Notes under the pieces: model-generated
Seen by the model: only the letters and a program-made list of their open reading frames with translations
The model's database searches: none
Told to the model about the DNA's origin: nothing
Program-made: the position numbers and the translations under genes
Origin: Gnetum montanum
Lineage: Eukaryota; Streptophyta; Gnetopsida; Gnetales; Gnetaceae
Length of the DNA: 64,000 nucleotides
NCBI GenBank assembly: GCA_015680685.1
Contig: MNCI01006084.1
Span: 670,139 to 734,138 of the forward strand
Reading direction: 5' to 3'
Part shown: one piece after another, positions 23,726 through 35,605 of the stretch
Position numbering within the stretch: the stretch's first letter is position 1
Layout of the letters: every line of letters starts with the position of its first letter

Positions 23726-25711
23726 ATGCCTCTCGTACAAGACTACGATAATGCCACATCTAGTGAGGCAATTCATTGGAGAACCAACGAATTATATGAC
23801 AATGAAGATTGGAGTACGCAATCTAAGGTGAGGGTTTCTTATAAACATAAATGAAGGTAGCAGCATCCCAACGCGCGAAAGCATAACTTACTTAATGACG
23901 ATGAACCCCTACTGGCCACTACAAGCCTAACGTAAATACAAGAGGTTGTTCAAATCTCTCATAGGCATCATAAAGAGAGCCGTCTATCTAGGCTTGATTT
24001 AAACAACTTTTCCAATTTCTCAGGAGGCTATGACTTAGATCTGCAACAACATTTACAAGCCTTCTATGATGCCTGTGCATGGAACAACATTGATAATGGT
24101 TGGCAAAAACTCAAGCTCTTTCCTATGACACTCGTTAGCCAAGCAAAAGTATGGTATATATGATTAAAACCAAATTCAATATGACGTTGGCCAACAATGG
24201 TAGAACTCCTTAACAAAAGATATCAAACTTATGCAAGAGTGTCGACCTTGAGGAAATAAATCCAAGAGTGGAAACAAGCACAACATGAACCCTTGGACAT
24301 GACCTTAGAAAGATATTATGCATTGTTAAACAACTGTCTAAACCATGAGTTCTCCAAGGAAAGGCTAATGTATCATATCATTGATGGGCTTCGTGATGAA
24401 ACAAGAGAGACCTTAGGGATGTATGCCCAAGGTCAACTACATGAACTACGAACCCATCAATTCCAAGAGCTTATTCAACAAGTAGTAAAAGAAGAAGGAG
24501 AAATGGCTAGATGGGAGAGTGTTGAAAAACATCAACGAGACCAAAATCTCAACTTAACAGAGGTCCATAATCATAAAAAGGATAAAACAACCTATCTCAT
24601 GGAGGAAGAACCATCTTTGCCAGTACAACAATCATTAGAGGAAATCGAGGCAAAGATCAATAAGATGCTAGAATGGATGCATAAAAAGTGTGGGGAATAT
24701 ATCAATATTATTGGAGATAGAGTTTTGACAACCCGAGAAGCAGGACAAAATATCATTAGACAATCGGAAAGAAGGGATGAGGAAAATAAGAGCTCAACTG
24801 CCAATCACACGTATGAATGCAACATTTGCCTGTACAATCACCCCAAGGGCCAATGCCCAATCGTTTTACATTTATATGAGCATTGGGAAAGCACGTTACA
24901 TCCAAAGTTCATACAAAGATATCATGTTCAATCACAGTGGCAACAATCCCAGTCGTGGGGAAAGCCATCCCTAAACTGGGGACCCCCTTCGTATCATCCG
25001 AATCCAAATGCTTATCTAGTTCAACATCCTGTTTCCCTGACTGGGTCAACATACTCTATCTCGCTACATTATTATTCTCCTTAGTACTATCAGCCCATGT
25101 CCTCAACACAACCACCGCCTTGTGTACCTTACACTTCTCCTAAATTTCAACATTCTCATCCTTTCCCTCCTTCTACATCGCCACCAACTATTCCTGAAGT
25201 GTCTGCACCACAGCAACCACCCACGAATGTGACTTGTGCTGCTATTGCCAACAGCAGTGAGAGACCTCCTCAACATCAAAGGCATCCTTTCTTTAGACAT
25301 GACCATAGGAAGGGGCAACACAGTTCCAAGGCCACTGCATTCTCCAACTCAACACAAGTCCAACACTGTGGTGCATCCTTCTCCTCGAACCCAACACCTC
25401 GTGTCACCTCATTAGGGCCACCAATTAACACTCCAACAACCATACGGCCCAATGAATATAGCCATGGGGGACAACATCTCGATCCTTGCATACCATCTTA
25501 CAGTCTCAAGTATCATAGTGGGTCAACTCTTTACCTAGGAACCACATCTTATAAATTGTCCTACTATGCTTACTATAATTAGGTGTGTGAACCCCAATGG
25601 GGTAAGTTTGACCAAGTTTCAATATTTCCAACATGCAAGGATCCTCATATTTCATTTATTAATCATCACCATGCTCAACCGTTTAGTTATGGGGGATATC
25701 CCCCATTCTAA
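23726..25711 (+). pseudogene. Gag pseudogene of element C
   Basis: It starts MPLVQDYDNATSSEAIHWRT, close to the start of Gag in E. Stops and frameshifts break it; the longest open part is 24293-25084. Visible are the Retrotrans_gag core (LERYYALLNN..GLRDETRETLGMYAQGQL), a Glu/Lys-rich helix, a knuckle-like CNICLYNHPKGQC (CX2CX3HX4C) and a Pro/Ser/Tyr-rich tail ending at a stop in 25709-25711. Unlike family 1, no retropepsin DSG motif follows; family 2 seems to stop at Gag. Confidence 0.85.
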
Positions 25712-26162
25712 TAACAAGCAAGATTAATAAATATTTTTCATTTTCTTTAATTTTACAATTTTTTGTTTTCTAGTTTTTCATTTTTCAATTTCTTGTTTTA
25801 TCTTTTTGTCTTTCTATCTTTTTATGTTTTTATAAGTAATCTCATCTACAAATAAAACACTCATGTGGCTCGTTGGTTGAGGTGTGTGCTATGTTATCGA
25901 GTCTCGAGTGATCAATTATTTGGATAGTGAGTCCATTACACCCACTCATCCATTCTACAAATAAGAGATTCTATTCGAGGGTNNNNNNNNNNNNNNNNNN
26001 NNNNNNNNNNNNNNNNNNNNNNNNNNNNNNNNNNNNNNNNAAAAAAAAAACAAAGAAAGTGCCACAAAGCAAAAATCACTTCTCCCTTGAACAAAATGCC
26101 AAGTGATTGTACACCTTGTTGTTATGGTACTCTCATAGTCACTCATCATGGGATGAAACAAT
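25712..26162 (+). other. T-rich tract and N gap in element C
   Basis: A long T-rich stretch (25730-25835) follows the gag stop and has counterparts after gag in A, B and E. An assembly gap of 58 Ns is at 25983-26040. Confidence 0.7.
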
Positions 26163-26426
26163 GTGGTGTCACTGATAAGAGGAATGGACTTGGTCCTGAT
26201 CTTGGAACAACAGGTTAATGACACATTAATCATGCTTTACACGCAGGATTCATTGTGCCATGTGTTAGTTACCTCATGTCCGAATCTCTACAATCCTTTC
26301 TATAGTTCGTCTCATCTCGTTGTTCAAGTAATTGTAGCTCGTGTCTTATGTAGCATGGAATTCTTATCTCATTCTAGTGATACTTACATGTGTGTGTTCT
26401 GTAGAACTAGTGTGGATTACAATTAA
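26163..26426 (+). other. Small ORF shared by C and E, function unknown
   Basis: The 87-codon ORF here and an 86-codon ORF on the minus strand of E (47318-47578) align along their length with shared words NDTLIM, YTQDSLC, LVTS, NPF, HLVV and CVF. Element G has the same nucleotides (61680-61941) but with stops. It may be a genuine small gene or simply non-coding sequence that by chance stayed open; no family is recognised. Confidence 0.35.
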
Positions 26427-26828
26427 CCCTTCTAGTGCCTACGGACATTTTAAGGTATGGTTACGCAAGGGCATTAGAGGTTGGAACCTACTTTAGGGAG
26501 GACCCACTTGTGTAATTTTTGTAATTTGTGCTCATAACACATCTTCTGCACATCATCTATTACCTCAGCATATTGTCAACGATATTCTTTCCCTTATTAC
26601 TATCCCTCCGATTCAAACGTTCCTATGAACCATTACATAGCCTTTTTCTCCCCCTTACCATATGAGGTCCTTATTAATAAATTCCACACCATCATAATTT
26701 TCATGCCTTCAGAACTAGTTGAATTATCCTGGAACCCTTTAACACTTGTCCAGATGTCCTTAGTTTACATCATTTAATTTTAGAAAAATATTAAAAATTT
26801 GGTACATTCTATAAAGTTCCCTAACATT

Positions 26829-26930
26829 GATAGGTTATATCGCATACGTGATATCATGACCAACACGATATCACATCCATGCTATCGCGTACATGATATC
26901 ACGTCCAAAAATATATATATATACATGACC
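26829..26930 (+). promoter_or_regulatory. Internal LTR-style promoter of C, upstream of ORF2
   Basis: Three GATATC palindromes and two decayed ones (ttatatcgc, gctatcgc) lie in 26835-26905 with acgtgatatcatg / acatgatatcacg contexts. They are followed within about 15 bp by a TATA-like aaatatatatatata. This is the same architecture as U3 of the LTRs, but about 490 bp upstream of the ORF2 ATG and far from either LTR. Element G has a counterpart at 61205-61275. Confidence 0.5.
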
Positions 26931-27416
26931 CCCCACGCTAGTCAACATCATTTTCCACTATTAATGAGGGGGAATTTTTTCAAATTTCCCTCTACGACTC
27001 GCGATTGCGCATTCCTAGCTTTCATATCCATAACTTGCTCACTGGTACTTTAATTTTCATTCCGTTTGAACCTACTTAAACCTGGAGTGTTCAACTTAGT
27101 CGTGGGGGAGGGGCACATGCCGAATAGCGCATAAATTTTTTGAAATTCGTCATTTCCCAAAGGACATTATTAAGGGTAATTAGTTATAAAATTAAGAATA
27201 AATGCACCAAAAACAATTTCATCTCCTTAGTTATACTGGGAAACTAGATTTGGAAACCACCTAAGCAAAGAGGATTCAATATTATAATCTTGTGGGGACA
27301 TTTTCTCCTAATAATTAACGTCACATAGAGATAAAGGAAATTCATTAAGGCAAGCAGTAAGGTATAACCTAACTTTGGTAACAACCTTACTAATGATTGG
27401 CCCTATGTAATTGCAG

Positions 27417-28168
27417 ATGACCCCGAAACGCAGACAACAGGAAGGTCTTACTCAAGGTGGGATCAAGCGACCTAGGAGAGGTGAAGGACAAGTTCCTATC
27501 GAGCAACATGTAGACCAGGAAGAACAATCATTTAGTATCCACCAAGAAGACCCTACCACTATACAATCAAGACAGGTGGAAGGAGGAGCTGTTGCAGCAT
27601 CTGAACAGGGACAACATATCATGTTGCCCTAGGATTATGTTCAAGCCATCCATGAATGGTCCATATTAACTATAGTGATCATGGAATTAAAATTTGGACC
27701 TTTTCATAAAATTTGCTCTAGAGGTTGTTAGGGATCACCTCAAAGGGTCCCCATTATGGCCTACCCTCTCTAAAAGTGGTGCCTGGTACTTAGGGGAAAC
27801 GTACCAATTTTGGCACAAAAAAGAAAAAGGCACAATGGTTAACATTTGTGATGTGATTGTTGATTTTGAAAGTATTAAACCTTCCAAATACAGGGCCAAA
27901 GGTTGCTCAGAACCAGCTCAACACTTTCAGAATTGAGTAACTTAATAAATTGTTGATAGAGAATAAAAGGGTGGCGGAAGAAAAAGAGAAGGCTGATTGG
28001 GATGCCTCTATGGCACAAGCGCAAACTTACATGCATGCCAAGGCACTCAAGGTGTTACAAGAGGAGAAACTCCAGGCCATACTTCAACGCCATCAAATCC
28101 CAAGACCTAGAGCGCAAGACAAGGGAAAGGCACCCATGGAGGAGCCACTGCCACCAAAAACTACATGA
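27417..28168 (+). pseudogene. ORF2 remnant of element C (uncharacterised retrotransposon protein)
   Basis: The ATG directly follows ttgcag, a perfect splice acceptor. The start MTPKRRQQEG is basic; then come stops, a conserved WYLGETYQFWHKKEKGT stretch (about 27787-27835) and, after a large deletion compared with element G, a charged coiled-coil tail (EEKEKADWDASMAQAQTYMH .. LQEEKLQAIL) ending QDKGKAPMEEPLPPKTT. I recognise no known domain. It occupies the place of pol. It cannot be functional in this copy. Confidence 0.6.
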
Positions 28169-28360
28169 GTTCCACCCAATTTCGTAGGTATAGGATTTTC
28201 TTTTGCATTCTTCGTGTTGTGTCTTAATTTTGTTTTAATTCCACACTGCGGCATGAATCCATTCTATTTAGTCAATAATCCCATACCTATCCACTATGTA
28301 ATCAATGGAGCTTGTTCTCACTTTAACTCGAGGACAAGTTTTCATTCAATCGAGGGGGTA

Positions 28361-28650
28361 TGATGAGTCATGAATTGTTGGCCGTGATATCGCACCCATG
28401 ATATCACGTATGCGATATCACGTACGCGATATCACATCCTAGACGCGATATCATGTACGCGATATCATAGCCTAGATGTGATATCACATATGCGATATCA
28501 CAGCCGATCACCTCATCTATATATAAGAGGCAAGCAGATTTGGTAAAGAAGTTTTAATTTTTTAAGTTTTAAGTTTTTTTAGTTTTAGTATTAAGGTAGG
28601 GACTTTTTGTTAGTTTTTCCTCTCAACCCTTTCTCCCAATGCATGCCTGT
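28361..28650 (+). repeat. 3' LTR of element C, left part
   Basis: It begins TGATGAGTCATGAATTG like the 5' LTR, carries eight GATATC palindromes (28382-28505) against about five in the 5' LTR, then ctatatataagagg, and stops at gcatgcctgt where element E enters. The last five bases are the target duplication cctgt. Confidence 0.9.
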
Positions 28651-29613
28651 TGATGAGCGGCAAGGTACCCCTACACTCAACCATACGAATACGAGCGTTC
28701 ACGCATGATCCAGTCGAACTCTGTGGATAGGCTAGTTGTGGTATCTAGAGAGTTACATGTTGATCGCAGTTTGCTGTCTTCCCACCTAAACTAGTATTTG
28801 CTTTGTCACGTATGGTTTAGTCCAGAGTGAGGCATATGATGTGATCCTAAACTAGTGTTACTCCTAGAGATAATGGAAAATAATCTTAATTAAACTAATA
28901 AGCAATAGAAAATGAAGTCTAAGCTAGCCTAAGTGCAATGAGCATCCGTTCCGTAATCATCCGTACACATCTTGGACCTCGTGCACGAATACTACTGGGA
29001 TTACCAAGCGTAGATCTTAGGTACGCTACAGGGTTACCAAGTAGTCACATTGAAATGTTGGTGATTAAGTTGTACTCATTCCACATTTAACAACAGGAAT
29101 AGTAAATGATGATAAAGAAATATTAACTATGAAAACAATAAATAACAATAAAAATTAAAAAATTAAAACTAAGTGAATGCTGCAATGATGAAGTAATCTT
29201 GATCTTTATTTCCGGTCATGTGCGCGTACAAGTATGTCACACTCGAATAAAGGTGCTGTACAATTACAAGAATCACAGTGCGGGCATGCATTGGGAAAAT
29301 ATTCTAACTCCTATAGAAACAAAATGCAAGGGCTTCGCTACAACTACTAGAAAGGTAGCTAAGTTTGGCAGAGGGCCACTTATTTATAGGCTAAAAATAG
29401 ACTTTGTGTAAACGGGGCCGCATCGACGCATGGGTGGATCCATCGACGGGGCCGCATATACGCGGCTGCATATATGGGGCTCCATATACGCGGCCTAGTT
29501 AATGCAGCCCCGATATCGAGGATCCGATAACTGGGCCTGACAAACCATATGTTGTATTAGGGCTTTGATAAGAGGGCTTCTGATAACTAGGCCTGACAGA
29601 CCATGACTCATCA
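28651..29613 (-). repeat. 3' LTR of element E (963 bp)
   Basis: It runs TGATGAGCGG...GACTCATCA on the plus strand and matches 50131-51061. R-U5 matches C, but the promoter side (29405-29600) has repeated ggggccgc..tatacgcggc and gataactgggcctgac modules in place of a GATATC array; only one GATATC remains near 29512. Confidence 0.9.
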
Positions 29614-29787
29614 TACCCCAATGACTGAATAACAACTCGTCCTCGAGTCAAAGAAAGTGAGGAACAAGTTCAATTGATTACACAGTGGATAAGTATGGGG
29701 TTATTGACTAACTGGGAATTTATTCATGCTGCAATGGAGGATTAAACAAAATTTGGACACAAACACAAAAGATAAAACTTGTGGAAC

Positions 29788-30223
29788 TCATGGTGTTCCC
29801 GGTAGTGGTGGTTGCTCCATGGGTGCCTTTCCTTTGTCCTGTGCATCAGGCTTTTAAGATTAATACCATTGAAGAAGCACCTAACGTTTCTCCTCTTCTA
29901 TTTGAGGATTATTAGCCATCCATGCTGATGTTCCAATGTTTGATGGAGTCGACACTTTTCATGGACACGGCAATTGCAGGAACACTTCATTGGCCTTGAC
30001 ATGCTGTGCCGCAAATAGTCATTGTTCCTCTTCATAGGCTCGGGCCTTGACCTCTCCTTCCTTTGCTTGGATAGATTATGCAGTAACAGGAGTTTTATGA
30101 TGGATGTTGGATGATTGCCTACTACTCTGCATGTTCTGCATGAGGTCCTTGGCCTCTGCCTCCCCCAGGTCGTTCGGTTGCACCTTAAGAAGGTCCTCCT
30201 TGTTGTCTTCTTTTAGGGGCCAT
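29788..30223 (-). pseudogene. ORF2 remnant of element E
   Basis: The reverse-strand ATG at 30223 follows gattatag, again acceptor-like. The first codons (MAPKRRQQGG) match C, then a stop. The end (DKGKAPMEQPPLPG) matches the C-terminus of ORF2 in C. Most of the middle is deleted, as is the internal promoter array found in C and G. Confidence 0.6.
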
Positions 30224-30523
30224 CTATAATCACACAAGGATAAATTATTAGTAAGGTTATTGAAAAAAAACATTCAATGATTTCATACCGTACTCATTGC
30301 CTTTAATAAATGTTACATTCTTTACTTAGTGTGATTTTAGAGTTAGAAATTTGTCAAGGAAGTTGCCCCAAAAGTTGAATTTCAAACCTAGTTTTGAGGA
30401 ACGTTTGATAAAATAATGACAAAGGAAAGAATAGATTTGGAAATGAAATACTCAGAGGGTATAAGATGATGTGGTGGTGTGCAACAAGTGCAAATTATAA
30501 AAGTCACGCAAGTGGGTCCTCTC

Positions 30524-32229
30524 TGTACTAACCTAAATCATCGGTGTAAGGCTGGAAGGGAAACAAACACCGAAAGATCGTCGGGTAGACACAGCTGACC
30601 CTGCCTTCGCTCGAGGGCAAGCTGGAAATGAAAAATGAAGGTAGAGTGCCTTGGATGGTCTGCACGCAAATCAACCAAGGACTTCTCCAAGCGTAAACTA
30701 CGGGTTGCACTGGGATTATCGTAACTGATGTTTTAAATGTAAATAGACTGCACTAAATGTAAACAGAAACGTACATAAAATAGCAGTGCAAGGAAAACAT
30801 AAATTGAATATAAAGTAGAGTAAACAAAATAATGGCTGGAAAAACGAACTGTAGTATATTGCTTAGAAAAGATATGCATCGGTCAAAGCGTAGCTGCACG
30901 TGTAGTAGGTCAAGTGCCAGGCCTCAGGGTGATGTGATGTTTTCAGAAGTGCTTGGATGCTAGGAGTCAAGTGTGCCCGAGCACCCAAGGATTGCTGGTC
31001 TGAGTTTTCTAAGCCATCAACCTTCAAAATTACCAATGTCCAAAATTGCCCACCCCGTTTATGTGAATTGACAGGGTATTTATAAGGTTTGGCTAGGTTC
31101 GGGCATGGAGCCCACGGGTGAGATCAATAGTTGGGATTTAACATGAAAAGGGATCAAGTGACACGTGTCCGATGGATAGTTGTGTGTGAGTTGGTCGTGT
31201 GTAGGCAGGCTACATTTTTGACCAGGTGCATTGTATCTTACAGTGTGTGTAAAATTTATAATGAGAATGATAGTGTAGAACAAGAAAATTTGATCTCGGC
31301 TTGCTTGACCATGGATCGATGCTGCAGGATGTCGAGATGTCGATTTGAGGCTATTTGAGGCATCTCTATTCCACCAAGGCTCCCAGTGTGAGTTGATTTG
31401 GTCTTGGCATGTCTTGAGTGTGAGTTTGGAGTGCTTTTGTCTGGGCGTGAATAGTACTCATGCTAATGAAGAATGTTCATGCTGATGAATAGTGTTCATG
31501 CTAATGAATAGTACTCATGCTGCAGTGTGTCCTCAGTGTGACCATCAACGTGAGTGTGGAGAATGACACGTGTCACACTAATTTTTGAATTTCTGAAGCC
31601 TGTTTCTTTGGTGTAATAGTTGTCTAACTGTGATGGATCTAAAACTTGGAATTTGAGCCTAGATGTGCCTTGTTTGGATCTACTTTTGGCAGCTCATGCT
31701 GCACTCACGCTGCAGCATGACCACAACGTGAGTTGCAACATGAGCACAACATGACTTGTTGAAACCTGTAATTTTTGAACCTAAAAAGCTAGGATTCTGG
31801 AGGCTGGGACTGGAGGTTGTCAACAATGAGTCTTGATGATGACTTGCACTTTGAAAACAAGATCATTTTGACTCAGTTTTGGGCCCTGAAAGTTACACAT
31901 GATGCACTCACGTTGCAAGTGTGACCTCAGCGTGCTTGATAGCATGTGTGAGGAAAGGTGAACAGTTTGTCTCCAAATTTGAATTCTGAATGCTAAAACC
32001 TAGAGTGGATGTAAATGACCATTGAGGATAGGTTGCACCCTCAAATTAGACCATCTTTGACTTGATTTTGAAGCTGTTGGAGTTGGTCATGCTAAGGGCA
32101 AGCTAGCGTGACAGCGTGAGCAAGATGGGTGTGAGTTCCATGCCTTAGTCAAGTTTTTCCTTCCGAATGTCGAAAAGGGCTTGAGTTGTTCTCGTTTCAA
32201 AGTGTTAGGCTGAAATTAGTGGTGTTTCA
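30524..32229 (-). repeat. 3' LTR of element F (1706 bp)
   Basis: It matches 45570-47244 in the same orientation from tgtactaacctaaatc to attagtggtgtttca. It includes a run of about four 19-bp units (tgaatagtnttcatgctaa) at 31447-31520 and many catgctgcag / gcgtgag words. Visible divergence from the other LTR is several per cent, clearly older than A. Confidence 0.9.
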
Positions 32230-32579
32230 TTGGCTCCTCTTTGTTGACATCTGGAGGAATCCACCCGAGAGGTGTTGACAAAGAAGTGTAAAACACCATG
32301 AACAACCAAGTACCAAGCATTATCCATCGGCCTTTGGCTGGATGTCATCACACCGTGTTCAAAAGTACATGAGATTAGGGAAGTGTAGTTCAAGATGCAA
32401 AGGGGATTGGTTGTAACTAGGGAAATCAAAAGTTGATCAAGGATCATAATTACTGCCAAAGTTGTGGGAGAGGAATGCTCTTATGTGAACCAGCTATATC
32501 TTTGGTCCTTATCAATAGCTAGTTTTTAGTAGACTCGGAGCCAAGACATAGGAGGTGTGTTCTTTGGAGAAACGAGACT

Positions 32580-33619
32580 TGATGAGTGGCGAGGTACCCC
32601 TACACTCCACCATACGAATACGAGCGTGCACGCGTGATCCGGTCGAACTCCGCAGACTAAATGCCTTAACGCCACAAGAAACACTTGGGGTTAATCGTTC
32701 GTTGTCTTCCCAGGCTTGCTTGTATGTGTCACAGTGTATGGTTAAGCAAGTCTGAGGTATGTGATTTTTTTGGTATTTTCGGCTTATCTTCTATGCTACC
32801 AGGAGAAAGGGTTGAGAAAACTAAACTAACTCTAACTAAGATCTAAGTCTAAATTAACTAGCGTCAGCATCCGTTCCCACTTGCCGGACACACCCTGAAC
32901 TATGCAACTGCAGCTTACCAAACGCTAATCGTTACTGGGATCGCCACACGTAACGCAAGTGCTCGAAGTGGTCGTACTGAGGCACCTATTTAGCCTACGT
33001 GTGATAAGCAGCCGATTCCTTAGCCAGCCGTACACACCCGTGGGTGCTCGTAACTAAGTCGTACTTATCACACGATCTAGCCTAGCAATGAGCAGCCGAT
33101 TCCTCAACTAGCCGTACACATTAGACCCGGGAGTTACCAAGCGCAGAATCCTGGAATACGCTACTGGGTTACCAAGCATCCAATGCTCGTAATTGAGTCG
33201 TACTCATGCATTGCGTCAAGCAGCCGATTCCTTGACTAGCCGTACACGTCCGTAGACGCTCGTAATCAAGTCGTACTTGAACGCACTAGGAAAGCAGAAA
33301 AGAAAGCAATAAATGAAACCACGTGCTGCAAGGTTTATCCAAACAAGTTCGTCTTTATTGCCGTACACAACTTGGGTTCAGGTTACAAGCTGCTCGAATA
33401 AAGAGCCGTTCACTCTAGGACTCCTACTGCGGGCACATGGGGAAAAATTCTAACTCTGGAGTGATCAATCTGCCAGAGCTTCGCTACACTAGCCAGGATT
33501 GGGAAATGAAGGGAGTGCCGCCTCTTATTTATAGAAATGGCGGCGGGACGCGATATCGCGTACGCGATATCGCAGGAGAAGACGCGATATCGCGGCCTAG
33601 TGCAAGTCGCGTCTCATCA
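32580..33619 (-). repeat. 3' LTR of element A (1040 bp)
   Basis: TGATGAG...CTCATCA ends. Three GATATC palindromes (33552, 33566, 33586) lie just upstream, in the sense direction, of a TATA box (plus strand cttatttatag near 33524). The left part carries repeated cagccgattcc..agccgtacac modules. Confidence 0.95.
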
Positions 33620-33794
33620 TACCCCCATGACTGAATGAAAACTCGTCCTCGAGTTCCTTACAATGATATCAGGTAGGTATGGGATTATTAGGGGAAATGG
33701 AACTAATGGGATGACATGTGAACGGTCTTTATTACAAGACTTGACAAAAACTGGTGTTCATGACAACATGGGTGAACACCTTATTACAATGACA

Positions 33795-34001
33795 TCAGGC
33801 CACAGTTGGCAGCTGAGAGAAAAGAGGAGAGAGAATAGAAGAGAAGAAGAGAGAAGAGTCTTGTTGCTGCCAACGCCTAGATTGCGCCTTTCGTTGTCCA
33901 TCTGTAAGCGCATTATCAATTCCACTCCTTGCATGCTGCTTCAGCGCTGCTCCATTCCAAGTGTCTGCTCCAGATCCATTCCGTTGTTGTATGATTGCCA
34001 T
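33795..34001 (-). CDS. Short 3' ORF of element A (68 residues), function unknown
   Basis: The ATG is preceded directly by tgtgtgcag, a strong splice-acceptor match with a T/G-rich lead. Element B has the same acceptor-ATG (tgtgtgcagATGGCAATC, about 21316) and the same first residues MAIIQQ before it decays. The product is basic and Gln-rich, with a hydrophobic end (SSLFFSSILSPLF). I know no family. Its position next to the 3' LTR resembles that of spliced accessory ORFs in other plant Ty3 elements; this is inference. Confidence 0.4.
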   Translation of the reverse strand: MAIIQQRNGSGADTWNGAALKQHARSGIDNALTDGQRKAQSRRWQQQDSSLFFSSILSPLFSQLPTVA

Positions 34002-35403
34002 CTGCACACACAACACAATCATATATTAGCAAGGGTAATTGAATCATTAAGTAAAGCATACCTTGCTTCGGTTTAGGTTCCTTGGCTAAGTTGTGGTATG
34101 GCTAATATGGATCTGGGAAAATGTAGATGATGACTACCGAAGGTATAGGGGTTAGGAAGAAAAACGAAAAAATCCGGGGCTTAGGATAAAAATCGAAAAA
34201 TCAGGCCCCGTACCCCCATGACTAATCGCGAACCTCCGGTAGCGTTAGAATGGAGAGAGAAAAGGAATAGGAATGATAGGTAAAAAGGGACAACTATGGC
34301 ATCGATAAAAAGGATGTCATGATGGAAATGAACAAAAATGTTAATTAATTGCAAAATGTTAAGGAAAAGAAGTTAACTAATGTTCCAAATAGGAATGTCA
34401 GTGGGTCCTCCCCAAAGCAGGCTCATGCCCTTAATGCCCTGACAATCCCACATTCAAAGAGTCCGTGGGCTCTGGGAATGTCCTTTGGAACAAGAGTTAA
34501 AGTCTTAACCGTAAGAATTTACCAAAAAGAAAACAAAGCATCAACCAAAGTATATACAATGATACAACCGGCAATGAGGTGAACAATGGAGAGAAGGATG
34601 GGAAGAAGAGAAGTGGAATGGAATCCCAAGAACAAGGTGGTGTACAGCCCCTTGTGTGTTTCATGATTAATGTGACTTGGCGAATCTCATTCCAACTCTG
34701 GCCTCAAACCAACCACTTCCAGTGACTTCGCATCAATGCAGTTGGTTAAATCATCCACTTGGGTAACAAGGATGCAACTTCGAGAAGCCACCACCATTCC
34801 GACGAAACAACAGAGAGAATGGGAAGCGAGAAGGGCCTTAGTTAGAGGGAACACTTTGGTTCCATAACCAGTGCTTGTAGCCCAAATTTATTCCGTCTAA
34901 GGGGTGTGCTTTGAATCCTCACTTTTAGCTTTGTAGCTTTTTTTTTTTTTTGTTTTGTGTTTTTATGCGTGGGGACCACACCATGCAAAGACTTCTTTAT
35001 TTTTATTGTCTCAGCTTCCGATTATTGGGTTACATCGGAACGGTAAGAAAACCCAAGAAGAAAACATCCAAGCACCCAAGTGAATGACCAACACAAGAGC
35101 ACCAAGTTCCCTTGAAGTCACACCCTTTTCAAATCCTTGAGTCCTTCCTTAGTTTGAGAAATGCCCAGTCACTGGTTCGTTAAAGTTCTTATTGGAAGGG
35201 AACTGTACATTTCCAAGCCAAGGGAAACCATAGACTTGATGGATGGATGGATGAAGTGATCTCATTGCCTGCCATATCAAAAGAACATACCTTAGTATCA
35301 ACAATGTAACTTAAAGGTAAAAACCAAACATTAGCAATTAATGAAAAACAGTTCATCCCATCGGCCCGAACACTTATTGGGTGACGAATTTACATGATGG
35401 ATG

Positions 35404-35429
35404 ACACACACACACACACACACACACAA
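35404..35429. repeat. (AC)n microsatellite
   Basis: Thirteen AC/CA units in the 3' untranslated part of element A, followed by an A-rich tract of repeated aaaacaaaaatt..gaaaagttaaagaaa words to 35585. Confidence 0.95.
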
Positions 35430-35605
35430 AAAGATAGAAAAATATAACGATGTTGTAAAACAAAAACAAGAAAAGTTAAAGAAATTTGTAAAACAAAAAT
35501 TAGAAAAGTTAAAGAAATTGTAAAACAAAAATGTGAAAAACAAAAACGTTGTAAAACAAAAATGTGTAAAACAAAAACTGAAAAAGAACTGAGGGCCCCA
35601 TATGA

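Noticed and set aside
28382-28506. Regularly spaced palindromes as a CRISPR-like array
   Set aside because: Spacers are short, uneven and not unique, the host is a plant, and the array lies in U3 of an LTR next to a TATA box.
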